Of a stretch of DNA of 64,000 nt, positions 11,901 through 25,570 are shown piece by piece. How positions within the stretch are numbered: position 1 is the stretch's first letter; each line of letters opens with the position of its first letter. The DNA comes from Synaphobranchus kaupii (lineage: Eukaryota; Chordata; Actinopteri; Anguilliformes; Synaphobranchidae), in NCBI GenBank assembly GCA_029718625.1, contig JAINUF010000027.1, positions 1,100,676-1,164,675 on the forward strand, in the 5' to 3' direction. Position numbers and translations under genes: made by a program. Under the pieces are notes generated by a model. It did no database searches. It saw nothing but the letters and a program-made list of their open reading frames with translations, and was not told the origin of the DNA.

Positions 11901-12355
11901 GTGGGGAATCTGTCAAAAACATGATCTACCATGATATTCCATTCCATGGTCAACACTGCCATCTAGTGGCAGGAAATGTTAATTCTTTCGTTTAAATACT
12001 GTTCATTTTCAACGTCTTCTGCTTTGGAATGTGTAATACATATACACCAATTACAATTACATGAGAAAGGAATCAATTAGTAAATTTCTATCTGTACATT
12101 TTTTGCCTTAGGCAAAATTACTATTATGGTGAATTGTATTATCATGCTGAGTTTGATTTTATAAGGATTTGTATTAAACAATATATGAATTTTCGAATGA
12201 AATCTAGTCTGTAATAACTTCACATGTCAAATCACTGTGAAACAGCTCGGGCTCTATCTTGACAATCTTAGCACTTGGTCTAAACACATGGCGCAACTGC
12301 ATTTAGGGTGTGACCAAGTCCACTTTTGCTAGTTAGACAGCGTGTTTTTTGAGCA
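8970..12355 (+). repeat. Six-unit higher-order block, second copy with homopolymer insertions
   Basis: All nine private markers of the 5425-8804 block recur here in the same order. The offset grows from 3,545 to 3,552 bp because this copy has six extra single bases (9384-9390, 10295-10296, 10805-10808, 11432-11434, 11727-11729, 11866-11870). Apart from these length changes I saw no substitution separating the two copies, so the duplication is very recent or an assembly duplication. Confidence 0.9.
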
Positions 12356-13089
12356 CGAAGCACAGCGCAACATGCAAATGGGCTGAACTTAGTCTCTTCA
12401 TTAATTATAGGTGTGTCTTGCAAGGAATATACTATATGGATCATTTATTTTCAGTGGTTTTGTCATTGCAACCTGGCAACCCTGAGTGCATGTGGGGAAT
12501 CTGTCAAAAACATGATCTACCATGATATTCCATTCCATGGTCAACACTGCCATCTAGTGGCAGGAAATGTTAATTCTTTCGTTTAAATACTGTTCATTTT
12601 CAACGTCTTCTGCTTTGGAATGTGTAATACATATACACCAATTACAATTACATGAGAAAGGAATCAATTAGTAAATTTCTATCTGTACATTTTTTGCCTT
12701 AGGCAAAATTACTATTATGGTGAATTGTATTATCATGCTGAGTTTGATTTTATAAGGATTTGTATTAAACAATATATGAATTTTCGAATGAAATCTAGTC
12801 TGTAATAACTTCACATGTCAAATCACTGTGAAACAGCTCGGGCTCTATCTTGACAATCTTAGCACTTGGTCTAAACACATGGCGCAACTGCATTTAGGGT
12901 GTGACCAAGTCCACTTTTGCTAGTTAGACAGTGTGTTTTTTGAGCGCGAAGCACAGCGCAACATGCAAATGGGCTGAACTTAGTCTCTTCATTAATTATA
13001 GGTGTGTCTTGCAAGGAATATACTATATGGATCATTTATTTTCAGTGGTTTTGTCATTGCAACCTGGCAACCCTGAGTGCATGTGGGGG

Positions 13090-16000
13090 AATCTGTCAAA
13101 AACATGATCTACCATGATATTCCATTCCATGGTCAACACTGCCATCTAGTGGCAGGAAATGTTAATTCTTTCGTTTAAATACTGTTCATTTTCAACGTCT
13201 TCTGCTTTGGAATGTGTAATACATATACACCAATTACAATTACATGAGAAAGGAATCAATTAGTAAATTTCTATCTGTACATTTTTTGCCTTAGGCAAAA
13301 TTACTATTATGGTGAATTGTATTATCATGCTGAGTTTGATTTTATAAGGATTTGTATTAAACAATATATGAATTTTCGAATGAAATCTAGTCTGTAATAA
13401 CTTCACATGTCAAATCACTGTGAAACAGCTCGGGCTCTATCTTGACAATCTTAGCACTTGGTCTAAACACATGGCGCAACTGCATTTAGGGTGTGACCAA
13501 GTCCACTTTTGCTAGTTAGACAGTGTGTTTTTTGAGCGCGAAGCACAGCGCAACATGCAAATGGGCTGAACTTAGTCTCTTCATTAATTATAGGTGTGTC
13601 TTGCAAGGAATATACTATATGGATCATTTATTTTCAGTGGTTTTGTCATTGCAACCTGGCAACCCTGAGTGCATGTGGGGAATCTGTCAAAAACATGATC
13701 TACCATGATATTCCATTCCATGGTCAACACTGCCATCTAGTGGCAGGAAATGTTAATTCTTTCGTTTAAATACTGTTCATTTTCAACGTCTTCTGCTTTG
13801 GAATGTGTAATACATATACACCAATTACAATTACATGAGAAAGGAATCAATTAGTAAATTTCTATCTGTACATTTTTTGCCTTAGGCAAAATTACTATTA
13901 TGGTGAATTGTATTATCATGCTGAGTTTGATTTTATAAGGATTTGTATTAAACAATATATGAATTTTCGAATGAAATCTAGTCTGTAATAACTTCACATG
14001 TCAAATCACTGTGAAACAGCTCGGGCTCTATCTTGACAATCTTAGCACTTGGTCTAAACACATGGCGCAACTGCATTTAGGGTGTGACCAAGTCCACTTT
14101 TGCTAGTTAGACAGTGTGTTTTTTGAGCGCGAAGCACAGCGCAACATGCAAATGGGCTGAACTTAGTCTCTTCATTAATTATAGGTGTGTCTTGCAAGGA
14201 ATATACTATATGGATCATTTATTTTCAGTGGTTTTGTCATTGCAACCTGGCAACCCTGAGTGCATGTGGGGAATCTGTCAAAAACATGATCTACCATGAT
14301 ATTCCATTCCATGGTCAACACTGCCATCTAGTGGCAGGAAATGTTAATTCTTTCGTTTAAATACTGTTCATTTTCAACGTCTTCTGCTTTGGAATGTGTA
14401 ATACATATACACCAATTACAATTACATGAGAAAGGAATCAATTAGTAAATTTCTATCTGTACATTTTTTGCCTTAGGCAAAATTACTATTATGGTGAATT
14501 GTATTATCATGCTGAGTTTGATTTTATAAGGATTTGTATTAAACAATATATGAATTTTCGAATGAAATCTAGTCTGTAATAACTTCACATGTCAAATCAC
14601 TGTGAAACAGCTCGGGCTCTATCTTGACAATCTTAGCACTTGGTCTAAACACATGGCGCAACTGCATTTAGGGTGTGACCAAGTCCACTTTTGCTAGTTA
14701 GACAGTGTGTTTTTTGAGCGCGAAGCACAGCGCAACATGCAAATGGGCTGAACTTAGTCTCTTCATTAATTATAGGTGTGTCTTGCAAGGAATATACTAT
14801 ATGGATCATTTATTTTCAGTGGTTTTGTCATTGCAACCTGGCAACCCTGAGTGCATGTGGGGAATCTGTCAAAAACATGATCTACCATGATATTCCATTC
14901 CATGGTCAACACTGCCATCTAGTGGCAGGAAATGTTAATTCTTTCGTTTAAATACTGTTCATTTTCAACGTCTTCTGCTTTGGAATGTGTAATACATATA
15001 CACCAATTACAATTACATGAGAAAGGAATCAATTAGTAAATTTCTATCTGTACATTTTTTGCCTTAGGCAAAATTACTATTATGGTGAATTGTATTATCA
15101 TGCTGAGTTTGATTTTATAAGGATTTGTATTAAACAATATATGAATTTTCGAATGAAATCTAGTCTGTAATAACTTCACATGTCAAATCACTGTGAAACA
15201 GCTCGGGCTCTATCTTGACAATCTTAGCACTTGGTCTAAACACATGGCGCAACTGCATTTAGGGTGTGACCAAGTCCACTTTTGCTAGTTAGACAGTGTG
15301 TTTTTTGAGCGCGAAGCACAGCGCAACATGCAAATGGGCTGAACTTAGTCTCTTCATTAATTATAGGTGTGTCTTGCAAGGAATATACTATATGGATCAT
15401 TTATTTTCAGTGGTTTTGTCATTGCAACCTGGCAACCCTGAGTGCATGTGGGGAATCTGTCAAAAACATGATCTACCATGATATTCCATTCCATGGTCAA
15501 CACTGCCATCTAGTGGCAGGAAATGTTAATTCTTTCGTTTAAATACTGTTCATTTTCAACGTCTTCTGCTTTGGAATGTGTAATACATATACACCAATTA
15601 CAATTACATGAGAAAGGAATCAATTAGTAAATTTCTATCTGTACATTTTTTGCCTTAGGCAAAATTACTATTATGGTGAATTGTATTATCATGCTGAGTT
15701 TGATTTTATAAGGATTTGTATTAAACAATATATGAATTTTCGAATGAAATCTAGTCTGTAATAACTTCACATGTCAAATCACTGTGAAACAGCTCGGGCT
15801 CTATCTTGACAATCTTAGCACTTGGTCTAAACACATGGCGCAACTGCATTTAGGGTGTGACCAAGTCCACTTTTGCTAGTTAGACAGTGTGTTTTTTGAG
15901 CGCGAAGCACAGCGCAACATGCAAATGGGCTGAACTTAGTCTCTTCATTAATTATAGGTGTGTCTTGCAAGGAATATACTATATGGATCATTTATTTTCA

Positions 16001-19000
16001 GTGGTTTTGTCATTGCAACCTGGCAACCCTGAGTGCATGTGGGGAATCTGTCAAAAACATGATCTACCATGATATTCCATTCCATGGTCAACACTGCCAT
16101 CTAGTGGCAGGAAATGTTAATTCTTTCGTTTAAATACTGTTCATTTTCAACGTCTTCTGCTTTGGAATGTGTAATACATATACACCAATTACAATTACAT
16201 GAGAAAGGAATCAATTAGTAAATTTCTATCTGTACATTTTTTGCCTTAGGCAAAATTACTATTATGGTGAATTGTATTATCATGCTGAGTTTGATTTTAT
16301 AAGGATTTGTATTAAACAATATATGAATTTTCGAATGAAATCTAGTCTGTAATAACTTCACATGTCAAATCACTGTGAAACAGCTCGGGCTCTATCTTGA
16401 CAATCTTAGCACTTGGTCTAAACACATGGCGCAACTGCATTTAGGGTGTGACCAAGTCCACTTTTGCTAGTTAGACAGTGTGTTTTTTGAGCGCGAAGCA
16501 CAGCGCAACATGCAAATGGGCTGAACTTAGTCTCTTCATTAATTATAGGTGTGTCTTGCAAGGAATATACTATATGGATCATTTATTTTCAGTGGTTTTG
16601 TCATTGCAACCTGGCAACCCTGAGTGCATGTGGGGAATCTGTCAAAAACATGATCTACCATGATATTCCATTCCATGGTCAACACTGCCATCTAGTGGCA
16701 GGAAATGTTAATTCTTTCGTTTAAATACTGTTCATTTTCAACGTCTTCTGCTTTGGAATGTGTAATACATATACACCAATTACAATTACATGAGAAAGGA
16801 ATCAATTAGTAAATTTCTATCTGTACATTTTTTGCCTTAGGCAAAATTACTATTATGGTGAATTGTATTATCATGCTGAGTTTGATTTTATAAGGATTTG
16901 TATTAAACAATATATGAATTTTCGAATGAAATCTAGTCTGTAATAACTTCACATGTCAAATCACTGTGAAACAGCTCGGGCTCTATCTTGACAATCTTAG
17001 CACTTGGTCTAAACACATGGCGCAACTGCATTTAGGGTGTGACCAAGTCCACTTTTGCTAGTTAGACAGTGTGTTTTTTGAGCGCGAAGCACAGCGCAAC
17101 ATGCAAATGGGCTGAACTTAGTCTCTTCATTAATTATAGGTGTGTCTTGCAAGGAATATACTATATGGATCATTTATTTTCAGTGGTTTTGTCATTGCAA
17201 CCTGGCAACCCTGAGTGCATGTGGGGAATCTGTCAAAAACATGATCTACCATGATATTCCATTCCATGGTCAACACTGCCATCTAGTGGCAGGAAATGTT
17301 AATTCTTTCGTTTAAATACTGTTCATTTTCAACGTCTTCTGCTTTGGAATGTGTAATACATATACACCAATTACAATTACATGAGAAAGGAATCAATTAG
17401 TAAATTTCTATCTGTACATTTTTTGCCTTAGGCAAAATTACTATTATGGTGAATTGTATTATCATGCTGAGTTTGATTTTATAAGGATTTGTATTAAACA
17501 ATATATGAATTTTCGAATGAAATCTAGTCTGTAATAACTTCACATGTCAAATCACTGTGAAACAGCTCGGGCTCTATCTTGACAATCTTAGCACTTGGTC
17601 TAAACACATGGCGCAACTGCATTTAGGGTGTGACCAAGTCCACTTTTGCTAGTTAGACAGTGTGTTTTTTGAGCGCGAAGCACAGCGCAACATGCAAATG
17701 GGCTGAACTTAGTCTCTTCATTAATTATAGGTGTGTCTTGCAAGGAATATACTATATGGATCATTTATTTTCAGTGGTTTTGTCATTGCAACCTGGCAAC
17801 CCTGAGTGCATGTGGGGAATCTGTCAAAAACATGATCTACCATGATATTCCATTCCATGGTCAACACTGCCATCTAGTGGCAGGAAATGTTAATTCTTTC
17901 GTTTAAATACTGTTCATTTTCAACGTCTTCTGCTTTGGAATGTGTAATACATATACACCAATTACAATTACATGAGAAAGGAATCAATTAGTAAATTTCT
18001 ATCTGTACATTTTTTGCCTTAGGCAAAATTACTATTATGGTGAATTGTATTATCATGCTGAGTTTGATTTTATAAGGATTTGTATTAAACAATATATGAA
18101 TTTTCGAATGAAATCTAGTCTGTAATAACTTCACATGTCAAATCACTGTGAAACAGCTCGGGCTCTATCTTGACAATCTTAGCACTTGGTCTAAACACAT
18201 GGCGCAACTGCATTTAGGGTGTGACCAAGTCCACTTTTGCTAGTTAGACAGTGTGTTTTTTGAGCGCGAAGCACAGCGCAACATGCAAATGGGCTGAACT
18301 TAGTCTCTTCATTAATTATAGGTGTGTCTTGCAAGGAATATACTATATGGATCATTTATTTTCAGTGGTTTTGTCATTGCAACCTGGCAACCCTGAGTGC
18401 ATGTGGGGAATCTGTCAAAAACATGATCTACCATGATATTCCATTCCATGGTCAACACTGCCATCTAGTGGCAGGAAATGTTAATTCTTTCGTTTAAATA
18501 CTGTTCATTTTCAACGTCTTCTGCTTTGGAATGTGTAATACATATACACCAATTACAATTACATGAGAAAGGAATCAATTAGTAAATTTCTATCTGTACA
18601 TTTTTTGCCTTAGGCAAAATTACTATTATGGTGAATTGTATTATCATGCTGAGTTTGATTTTATAAGGATTTGTATTAAACAATATATGAATTTTCGAAT
18701 GAAATCTAGTCTGTAATAACTTCACATGTCAAATCACTGTGAAACAGCTCGGGCTCTATCTTGACAATCTTAGCACTTGGTCTAAACACATGGCGCAACT
18801 GCATTTAGGGTGTGACCAAGTCCACTTTTGCTAGTTAGACAGTGTGTTTTTTGAGCGCGAAGCACAGCGCAACATGCAAATGGGCTGAACTTAGTCTCTT
18901 CATTAATTATAGGTGTGTCTTGCAAGGAATATACTATATGGATCATTTATTTTCAGTGGTTTTGTCATTGCAACCTGGCAACCCTGAGTGCATGTGGGGA

Positions 19001-19072
19001 ATCTGTCAAAAACATGATCTACCATGATATTCCATTCCATGGTCAACACTGCCATCTAGTGGCAGGAAATGT
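13090..19072 (+). repeat. Homogenised run of about ten indistinguishable units
   Basis: From the last homopolymer insertion to the first new variant (TTATTTCG near 19076) I found no substitution. All units here are type A with GCGCGAAG. This is the longest uniform stretch in the window and represents either the latest amplification or assembler consensus copying. Confidence 0.8.
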
Positions 19073-20024
19073 TAATTATTTCGTTTAAATACTGTTCATT
19101 TTCAACGTCTTCTGCTTTGGAATGTGTAATACATATACACCAATTACAATTACATGAGAAAGGAATCAATTAGTAAATTTCTATCTGTACATTTTTTGCC
19201 TTAGGCAAAATTACTATTATGGTGAATTGTATTATCATGCTGAGTTTGATTTTATAAGGATTTGTATTAAACAATATATGAATTTTCGAATGAAATCTAG
19301 TCTGTAATAACTTCACATGTCAAATCACTGTGAAACAGCTCGGGCTCTATCTTGACAATCTTAGCACTTGGTCTAAACACATGGCACAACTGCATTTAGG
19401 GTGTGACCAAGTCCACTTTTGCTAGTTAGACAGTGTGTTTTTTGAGCGCGAAGCACAGCGCAACATGCAAATGGGCTGAACTTAGTCTCTTCATTAATTA
19501 TAGGTGTGTCTTGCAAGGAATATACTATATGGATCATTTATTTTCAGTGGTTTTGTCATTGCAACCTGGCAACCCTGAGTGCATGTGGGGAATCTGTCAA
19601 AAACATGATCTACCATGATATTCCATTCCATGGTCAACACTGCCATCTAGTGGCAGGAAATGTTAATTCTTTCGTTTAAATACTGTTCATTTTCAACGTC
19701 TTCTGCTTTGGAATGTGTAATACATATACACCAATTACAATTACATGAGAAAGGAATCAATTAGTAAATTTCTATCTGTACATTTTTTGCCTTAGGCAAA
19801 ATTACTATTATGGTGAATTGTATTATCATGCTGAGTTTGATTTTATAAGGATTTGTATTAAACAATATATGAATTTTCGAATGAAATCTAGTCTGTAATA
19901 ACTTCACATGTCAAATCACTGTGAAACAGCTCGGGCTCTATCTTGACAATCTTAGCACTTGGTCTAAACACATGGCGCAACTGCATTTAGGGTGTGACCA
20001 AGTCCACTTTTGCTAGTTAGACAG

Positions 20025-22388
20025 TGTGTTTTTTGAGCGCGAAGCACAGCGCAACATGCAAATGGGCTGAACTTAGTCTCTTCATTAATTATAGGTGTGT
20101 CTTGCAAGGAATATACTATATGGATCATTTATTTTCAGTGGTTTTGTCATTGCAACCTGGCAACCCTGAGTGCATGTGGGGAATCTGTCAAAAACATGAT
20201 CTACCATGATATTCCATTCCATGGTCAACACTGCCATCTAGTGGCAGGAAATGTTAATTCTTTCGTTTAAATACTGTTCATTTTCAACGTCTTCTGCTTT
20301 GAAATGTGTAATACATATACACCAATTACAATTACATGAGAAAGGAATCAATTAATAAATTTCTATCTGTACATTTTTTGCCTTTGGCAAAATTATTATT
20401 ATGGTGAATTGTATTATCATGCTGAGTTTGATTTTATAAGGATTTGTATTAAACAATATATGAATTTTCGAATGAAATCTAGTCTGTAATAACTTCACAT
20501 GTCAAATCACTGTGAAACAGCTCGGGCTCTATCTTGACAATCTTAGCACTTGGTCTAAACACATGGCGCAACTGCATTTAGGGTGTGACCAAGTCCACTT
20601 TTGCTAGTTAGACAGTGTGTTTTTTGAGCGCGAAGCACAGCGCAACATGCAAATGGGCTGAACTTAGTCTCTTCATTAATTATAGGTGTGTCTTGCAAGG
20701 AATATACTATATGGATCATTTATTTTCAGTGGTTTTGTCATTGCAACCTGGCAACCCTGAGTGCATGTGGGGAATCTGTCAAAAACATGATCTACCATGA
20801 TATTCCATTCCATGGTCAACACTGCCATCTAGTGGCAGGAAATGTTAATTCTTTCGTTTAAATACTGTTCATTTTCAACGTCTTCTGCTTTGAAATGTGT
20901 AATACATATACACCAATTACAATTACATGAGAAAGGAATCAATTAATAAATTTCTATCTGTACATTTTTTGCCTTTGGCAAAATTATTATTATGGTGAAT
21001 TGTATTATCATGCTGAGTTTGATTTTATAAGGATTTGTATTAAACAATATATGAATTTTCGAATGAAATCTAGTCTGTAATAACTTCACATGTCAAATCA
21101 CTGTGAAACAGCTCGGGCTCTATCTTGACAATCTTAGCACTTGGTCTAAACACATGGCGCAACTGCATTTAGGGTGTGACCAAGTCCACTTTTGCTAGTT
21201 AGACAGTGTGTTTTTTGAGCGCGAAGCACAGCGCAAGATGCAAATGGGCTGAACTTAGTCTCTTCATTAATTATAGGTGTGTCTTGCAAGGAATATACTA
21301 TATGGATCATTTATTTTCAGTGGTTTTGTCATTGCAACCTGGCAACCCTGAGTGCATGTGGGGAATCTGTCAAAAACATGATCTACCATGATATTCCATT
21401 CCATGGTCAACACTGCCATCTAGTGGCAGGAAATGTTAATTCTTTCGTTTAAATACTGTTCATTTTCAACGTCTTCTGCTTTGGAATGTGTAATACATAT
21501 ACACCAATTACAATTACATGAGAAAGGAATCAATTAGTAAATTTCTATCTGTACATTTTTTGCCTTAGGCAAAATTACTATTATGGTGAATTGTATTATC
21601 ATGCTGAGTTTGATTTTATAAGGATTTGTATTAAACAATATATGAATTTTCGAATGAAATCTAGTCTGTAATAACTTCACATGTCAAATCACTGTGAAAC
21701 AGCTTGGGCTCTATCTTGACAATCTTAGCACTTGGTCTAAACACATGGCGCAACTGCATTTAGGGTGTGACCAAGTCCACTTTTGCTAGTTAGACAGTGT
21801 GTTTTTTGAGCGCGAAGCACAGCGCAACATGCAAATGGGCTGAACTTAGTCTCTTCATTAATTATAGGTGTGTCTTGCAAGGAATATACTATATGGATCA
21901 TTTATTTTCAGTGGTTTTGTCATTGCAACCTGGCAACCCTGAGTGCATGTGGGGAATCTGTCAAAAACATGATCTACCATGATATTCCATTCCATGGTCA
22001 ACACTGCCATCTAGTGGCAGGAAATGTTAATTCTTTCGTTTAAATACTGTTCATTTTCAACGTCTTCTGCTTTGAAATGTGTAATACATATACACCAATT
22101 ACAATTACATGAGAAAGGAATCAATTAGTAAATTTCTATCTGTACATTTTTTGCCTTTGGCAAAATTACTATTATGGTGAATTGTATTATCATGCTGAGT
22201 TTGATTTTATAAGGATTTGTATTAAACAATATATGAATTTTCGAATGAAATCTAGTCTGCAATAACTTCACATGTCAAATCACTGTGAAACAGCTCGGGC
22301 TCTATCTTGACAATCTTAGCACTTGGTCTAAACACATGGCGCAACTGCATTTAGGGTGTGACCAAGTCCACTTTTGCTAGTTAGACAG
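20025..22388 (+). repeat. Four-unit module B-B'-A-C, isolated copy
   Basis: The order is type B, type B with GCGCAAGATG (near 21234), type A with GCTTGGG (near 21704), then type C (TGAAATG, AGTAAAT, GCCTTTGGC). The C unit has the unique CTGCAATAAC near 22258. The nearest other copy is about 9 kb away, so the module moved as a block rather than arising again. Confidence 0.75.
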
Positions 22389-24368
22389 TGTGTTTTTTGA
22401 GCACGAAGCACAGCGCAACATGCAAATGGGCTGAACTTAGTCTCTTCATTAATTATAGGTGTGTCTTGCAAGGAATATACTATATGGATCATTTATTTTC
22501 AGTGGTTTTGTCATTGCAACCTGGCAACCCTGAGTGCATGTGGGGAATCTGTCAAAAACATGATCTACCATGATATTCCATTCCATGGTCAACACTGCCA
22601 TCTAGTGGCAGGAAATGTTAATTCTTTCGTTTAAATACTGTTCATTTTCAACGTCTTCTGCTTTGGAATGTGTAATACATATACACCAATTACAATTACA
22701 TGAGAAAGGAATCAATTAGTAAATTTCTATCTGTACATTTTTTGCCTTAGGCAAAATTACTATTATGGTGAATTGTATTATCATGCTGAGTTTGATTTTA
22801 TAAGGATTTGTATTAAACAATATATGAATTTTCGAATGAAATCTAGTCTGTAATAACTTCACATGTCAAATCACTGTGAAACAGCTCGGGCTCTATCTTG
22901 ACAATCTTAGCACTTGGTCTAAACACATGGCGCAACTGCATTTAGGGTGTGACCAAGTCCACTTTTGCTAGTTAGACAGTGTGTTTTTTGAGCGCGAAGC
23001 ACAGCGCAACATGCAAATGGGCTGAACTTAGTCTCTTCATTAATTATAGGTGTGTCTTGCAAGGAATATACTATATGGATCATTTATTTTCAGTGGTTTT
23101 GTCATTGCAACCTGGCAACCCTGAGTGCATGTGGGGAATCTGTCAAAAACATGATCTACCATGATATTCCATTCCATGGTCAACACTGCCATCTAGTGGC
23201 AGGAAATGTTAATTCTTTCGTTTAAATACTGTTCATTTTCAACGTCTTCTGCTTTGAAATGTGTAATACATATACACCAATTACAATTACATGAGAAAGG
23301 AATCAATTAGTAAATTTCTATCTGTACATTTTTTGCCTTTGGCAAAATTACTATTATGGTGAATTGTATTATCATGCTGAGTTTGATTTTATAAGGATTT
23401 GTATTAAACAATATATGAATTTTCGAATGAAATCTAGTCTGTAATAACTTCACATGTCAAATCACTGTGAAACAGCTTGGGCTCTATCTTGACAATCTTA
23501 GCACTTGGTCTAAACACATGGCGCAACTGCATTTAGGGTGTGACCAAGTCCACTTTTGCTAGTTAGACAGTGTGTTTTTTGAGCGCGAAGCACAGCGCAA
23601 CATGCAAATGGGCTGAACTTAGTCTCTTCATTAATTATAGGTGTGTCTTGCAAGGAATATACTATATGGATCATTTATTTTCAGTGGTTTTGTCATTGCA
23701 ACCTGGCAACCCTGAGTGCATGTGGGGAATCTGTCAAAAACATGATCTACCATGATATTCCATTCCATGGTCAACACTGCCATCTAGTGGCAGGAAATGT
23801 TAATTCTTTCGTTTAAATACTGTTCATTTTCAACGTCTTCTGCTTTGGAATGTGTAATACATATACACCAATTACAATTACATGAGAAAGGAATCAATTA
23901 GTAAATTTCTATCTGTACATTTTTTGCCTTAGGCAAAATTACTATTATGGTGAATTGTATTATCATGCTGAGTTTGATTTTATAAGGATTTGTATTAAAC
24001 AATATATGAATTTTCGAATGAAATCTAGTCTGTAATAACTTCACATGTCAAATCACTGTGAAACAGCTCGGGCTCTATCTTGACAATCTTAGCACTTGGT
24101 CTAAACACATGGCGCAACTGCATTTAGGGTGTGACCAAGTCCACTTTTGCTAGTTAGACAGTGTGTTTTTTTGAGCGCGAAGCACAGCGCAACATGCAAA
24201 TGGGCTGAACTTAGTCTCTTCATTAATTATAGGTGTGTCTTGCAAGGAATATACTATATGGATCATTTATTTTCAGTGGTTTTGTCATTGCAACCTGGCA
24301 ACCCTGAGTGCATGTGGGGAATCTGTCAAAAACATGATCTACCATGATATTCCATTCCATGGTCAACA

Positions 24369-24382
24369 CTGCCATCTCGTGG
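24369..24382 (-). promoter_or_regulatory. CTCF core with one changed base (CTCGTGG)
   Basis: The plus strand reads CATCTCGTGG, so the minus strand is CCACGAGATGGCAG with G where the consensus wants a pyrimidine. The change also creates a CpG inside the core, which could make this one site methylation-sensitive. It is unique in the window. Confidence 0.65.
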
Positions 24383-25570
24383 CAGGAAATGTTAATTCTT
24401 TCGTTTAAATACTGTTCATTTTCAACGTCTTCTGCTTTGGAATGTGTAATACATATACACCAATTACAATTACATGAGAAAGGAATCAATTAGTAAATTT
24501 CTATCTGTACATTTTTTGCCTTAGGCAAAATTACTATTATGGTGAATTGTATTATCATGCTGAGTTTGATTTTATAAGGATTTGTATTAAACAATATATG
24601 AATTTTCGAATGAAATCTAGTCTGTAATAACTTCACATGTCAAATCACTGTGAAACAGCTCGGGCTCTATCTTGACAATCTTAGCACTTGGTCTAAACAC
24701 ATGGCGCAACTGCATTTAGGGTGTGACCAAGTCCACTTTTGCTAGTTAGACAGTGTGTTTTTTGAGCGCGAAGCACAGCGCAACATGCAAATGGGCTGAA
24801 CTTAGTCTCTTCATTAATTATAGGTGTGTCTTGCAAGGAATATACTATATGGATCATTTATTTTCAGTGGTTTTGTCATTGCAACCTGGCAACCCTGAGT
24901 GCATGTGGGGAATCTGTCAAAAACATGATCTACCATGATATTCCATTCCATGGTCAACACTGCCATCTAGTGGCAGGAAATGTTAATTCTTTCGTTTAAA
25001 TACTGTTCATTTTCAACGTCTTCTGCTTTGGAATGTGTAATACATATACACCAATTACAATTACATGAGAAAGGAATCAATTAGTAAATTTCTATCTGTA
25101 CATTTTTTGCCTTAGGCAAAATTACTATTATGGTGAATTGTATTATCATGCTGAGTTTGATTTTATAAGGATTTGTATTAAACAATATATGAATTTTCGA
25201 ATGAAATCTAGTCTGTAATAACTTCACATGTCAAATCACTGTGAAACAGCTCGGGCTCTATCTTGACAATCTTAGCACTTGGTCTAAACACATGGCGCAA
25301 CTGCATTTAGGGTGTGACCAAGTCCACTTTTGCTAGTTAGACAGTGTGTTTTTTGAGCGCGAAGCACAGCGCAACATGCAAATGGGCTGAACTTAGTCTC
25401 TTCATTAATTATAGGTGTGTCTTGCAAGGAATATACTATATGGATCATTTATTTTCAGTGGTTTTGTCATTGCAACCTGGCAACCCTGAGTGCATGTGGG
25501 GAATCTGTCAAAAACATGATCTACCATGATATTCCATTCCATGGTCAACACTGCCATCTAGTGGCAGGAA

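Noticed and set aside
24223..24489. 88-codon minus-strand open frame, also at 27769, 32497, 36634 and 38407
   Set aside because: It opens only where a substitution removes the TAG stop inside the CTCF core (CTCGTGG or CATGTAG variants). It is a chance read-through, not a gene.
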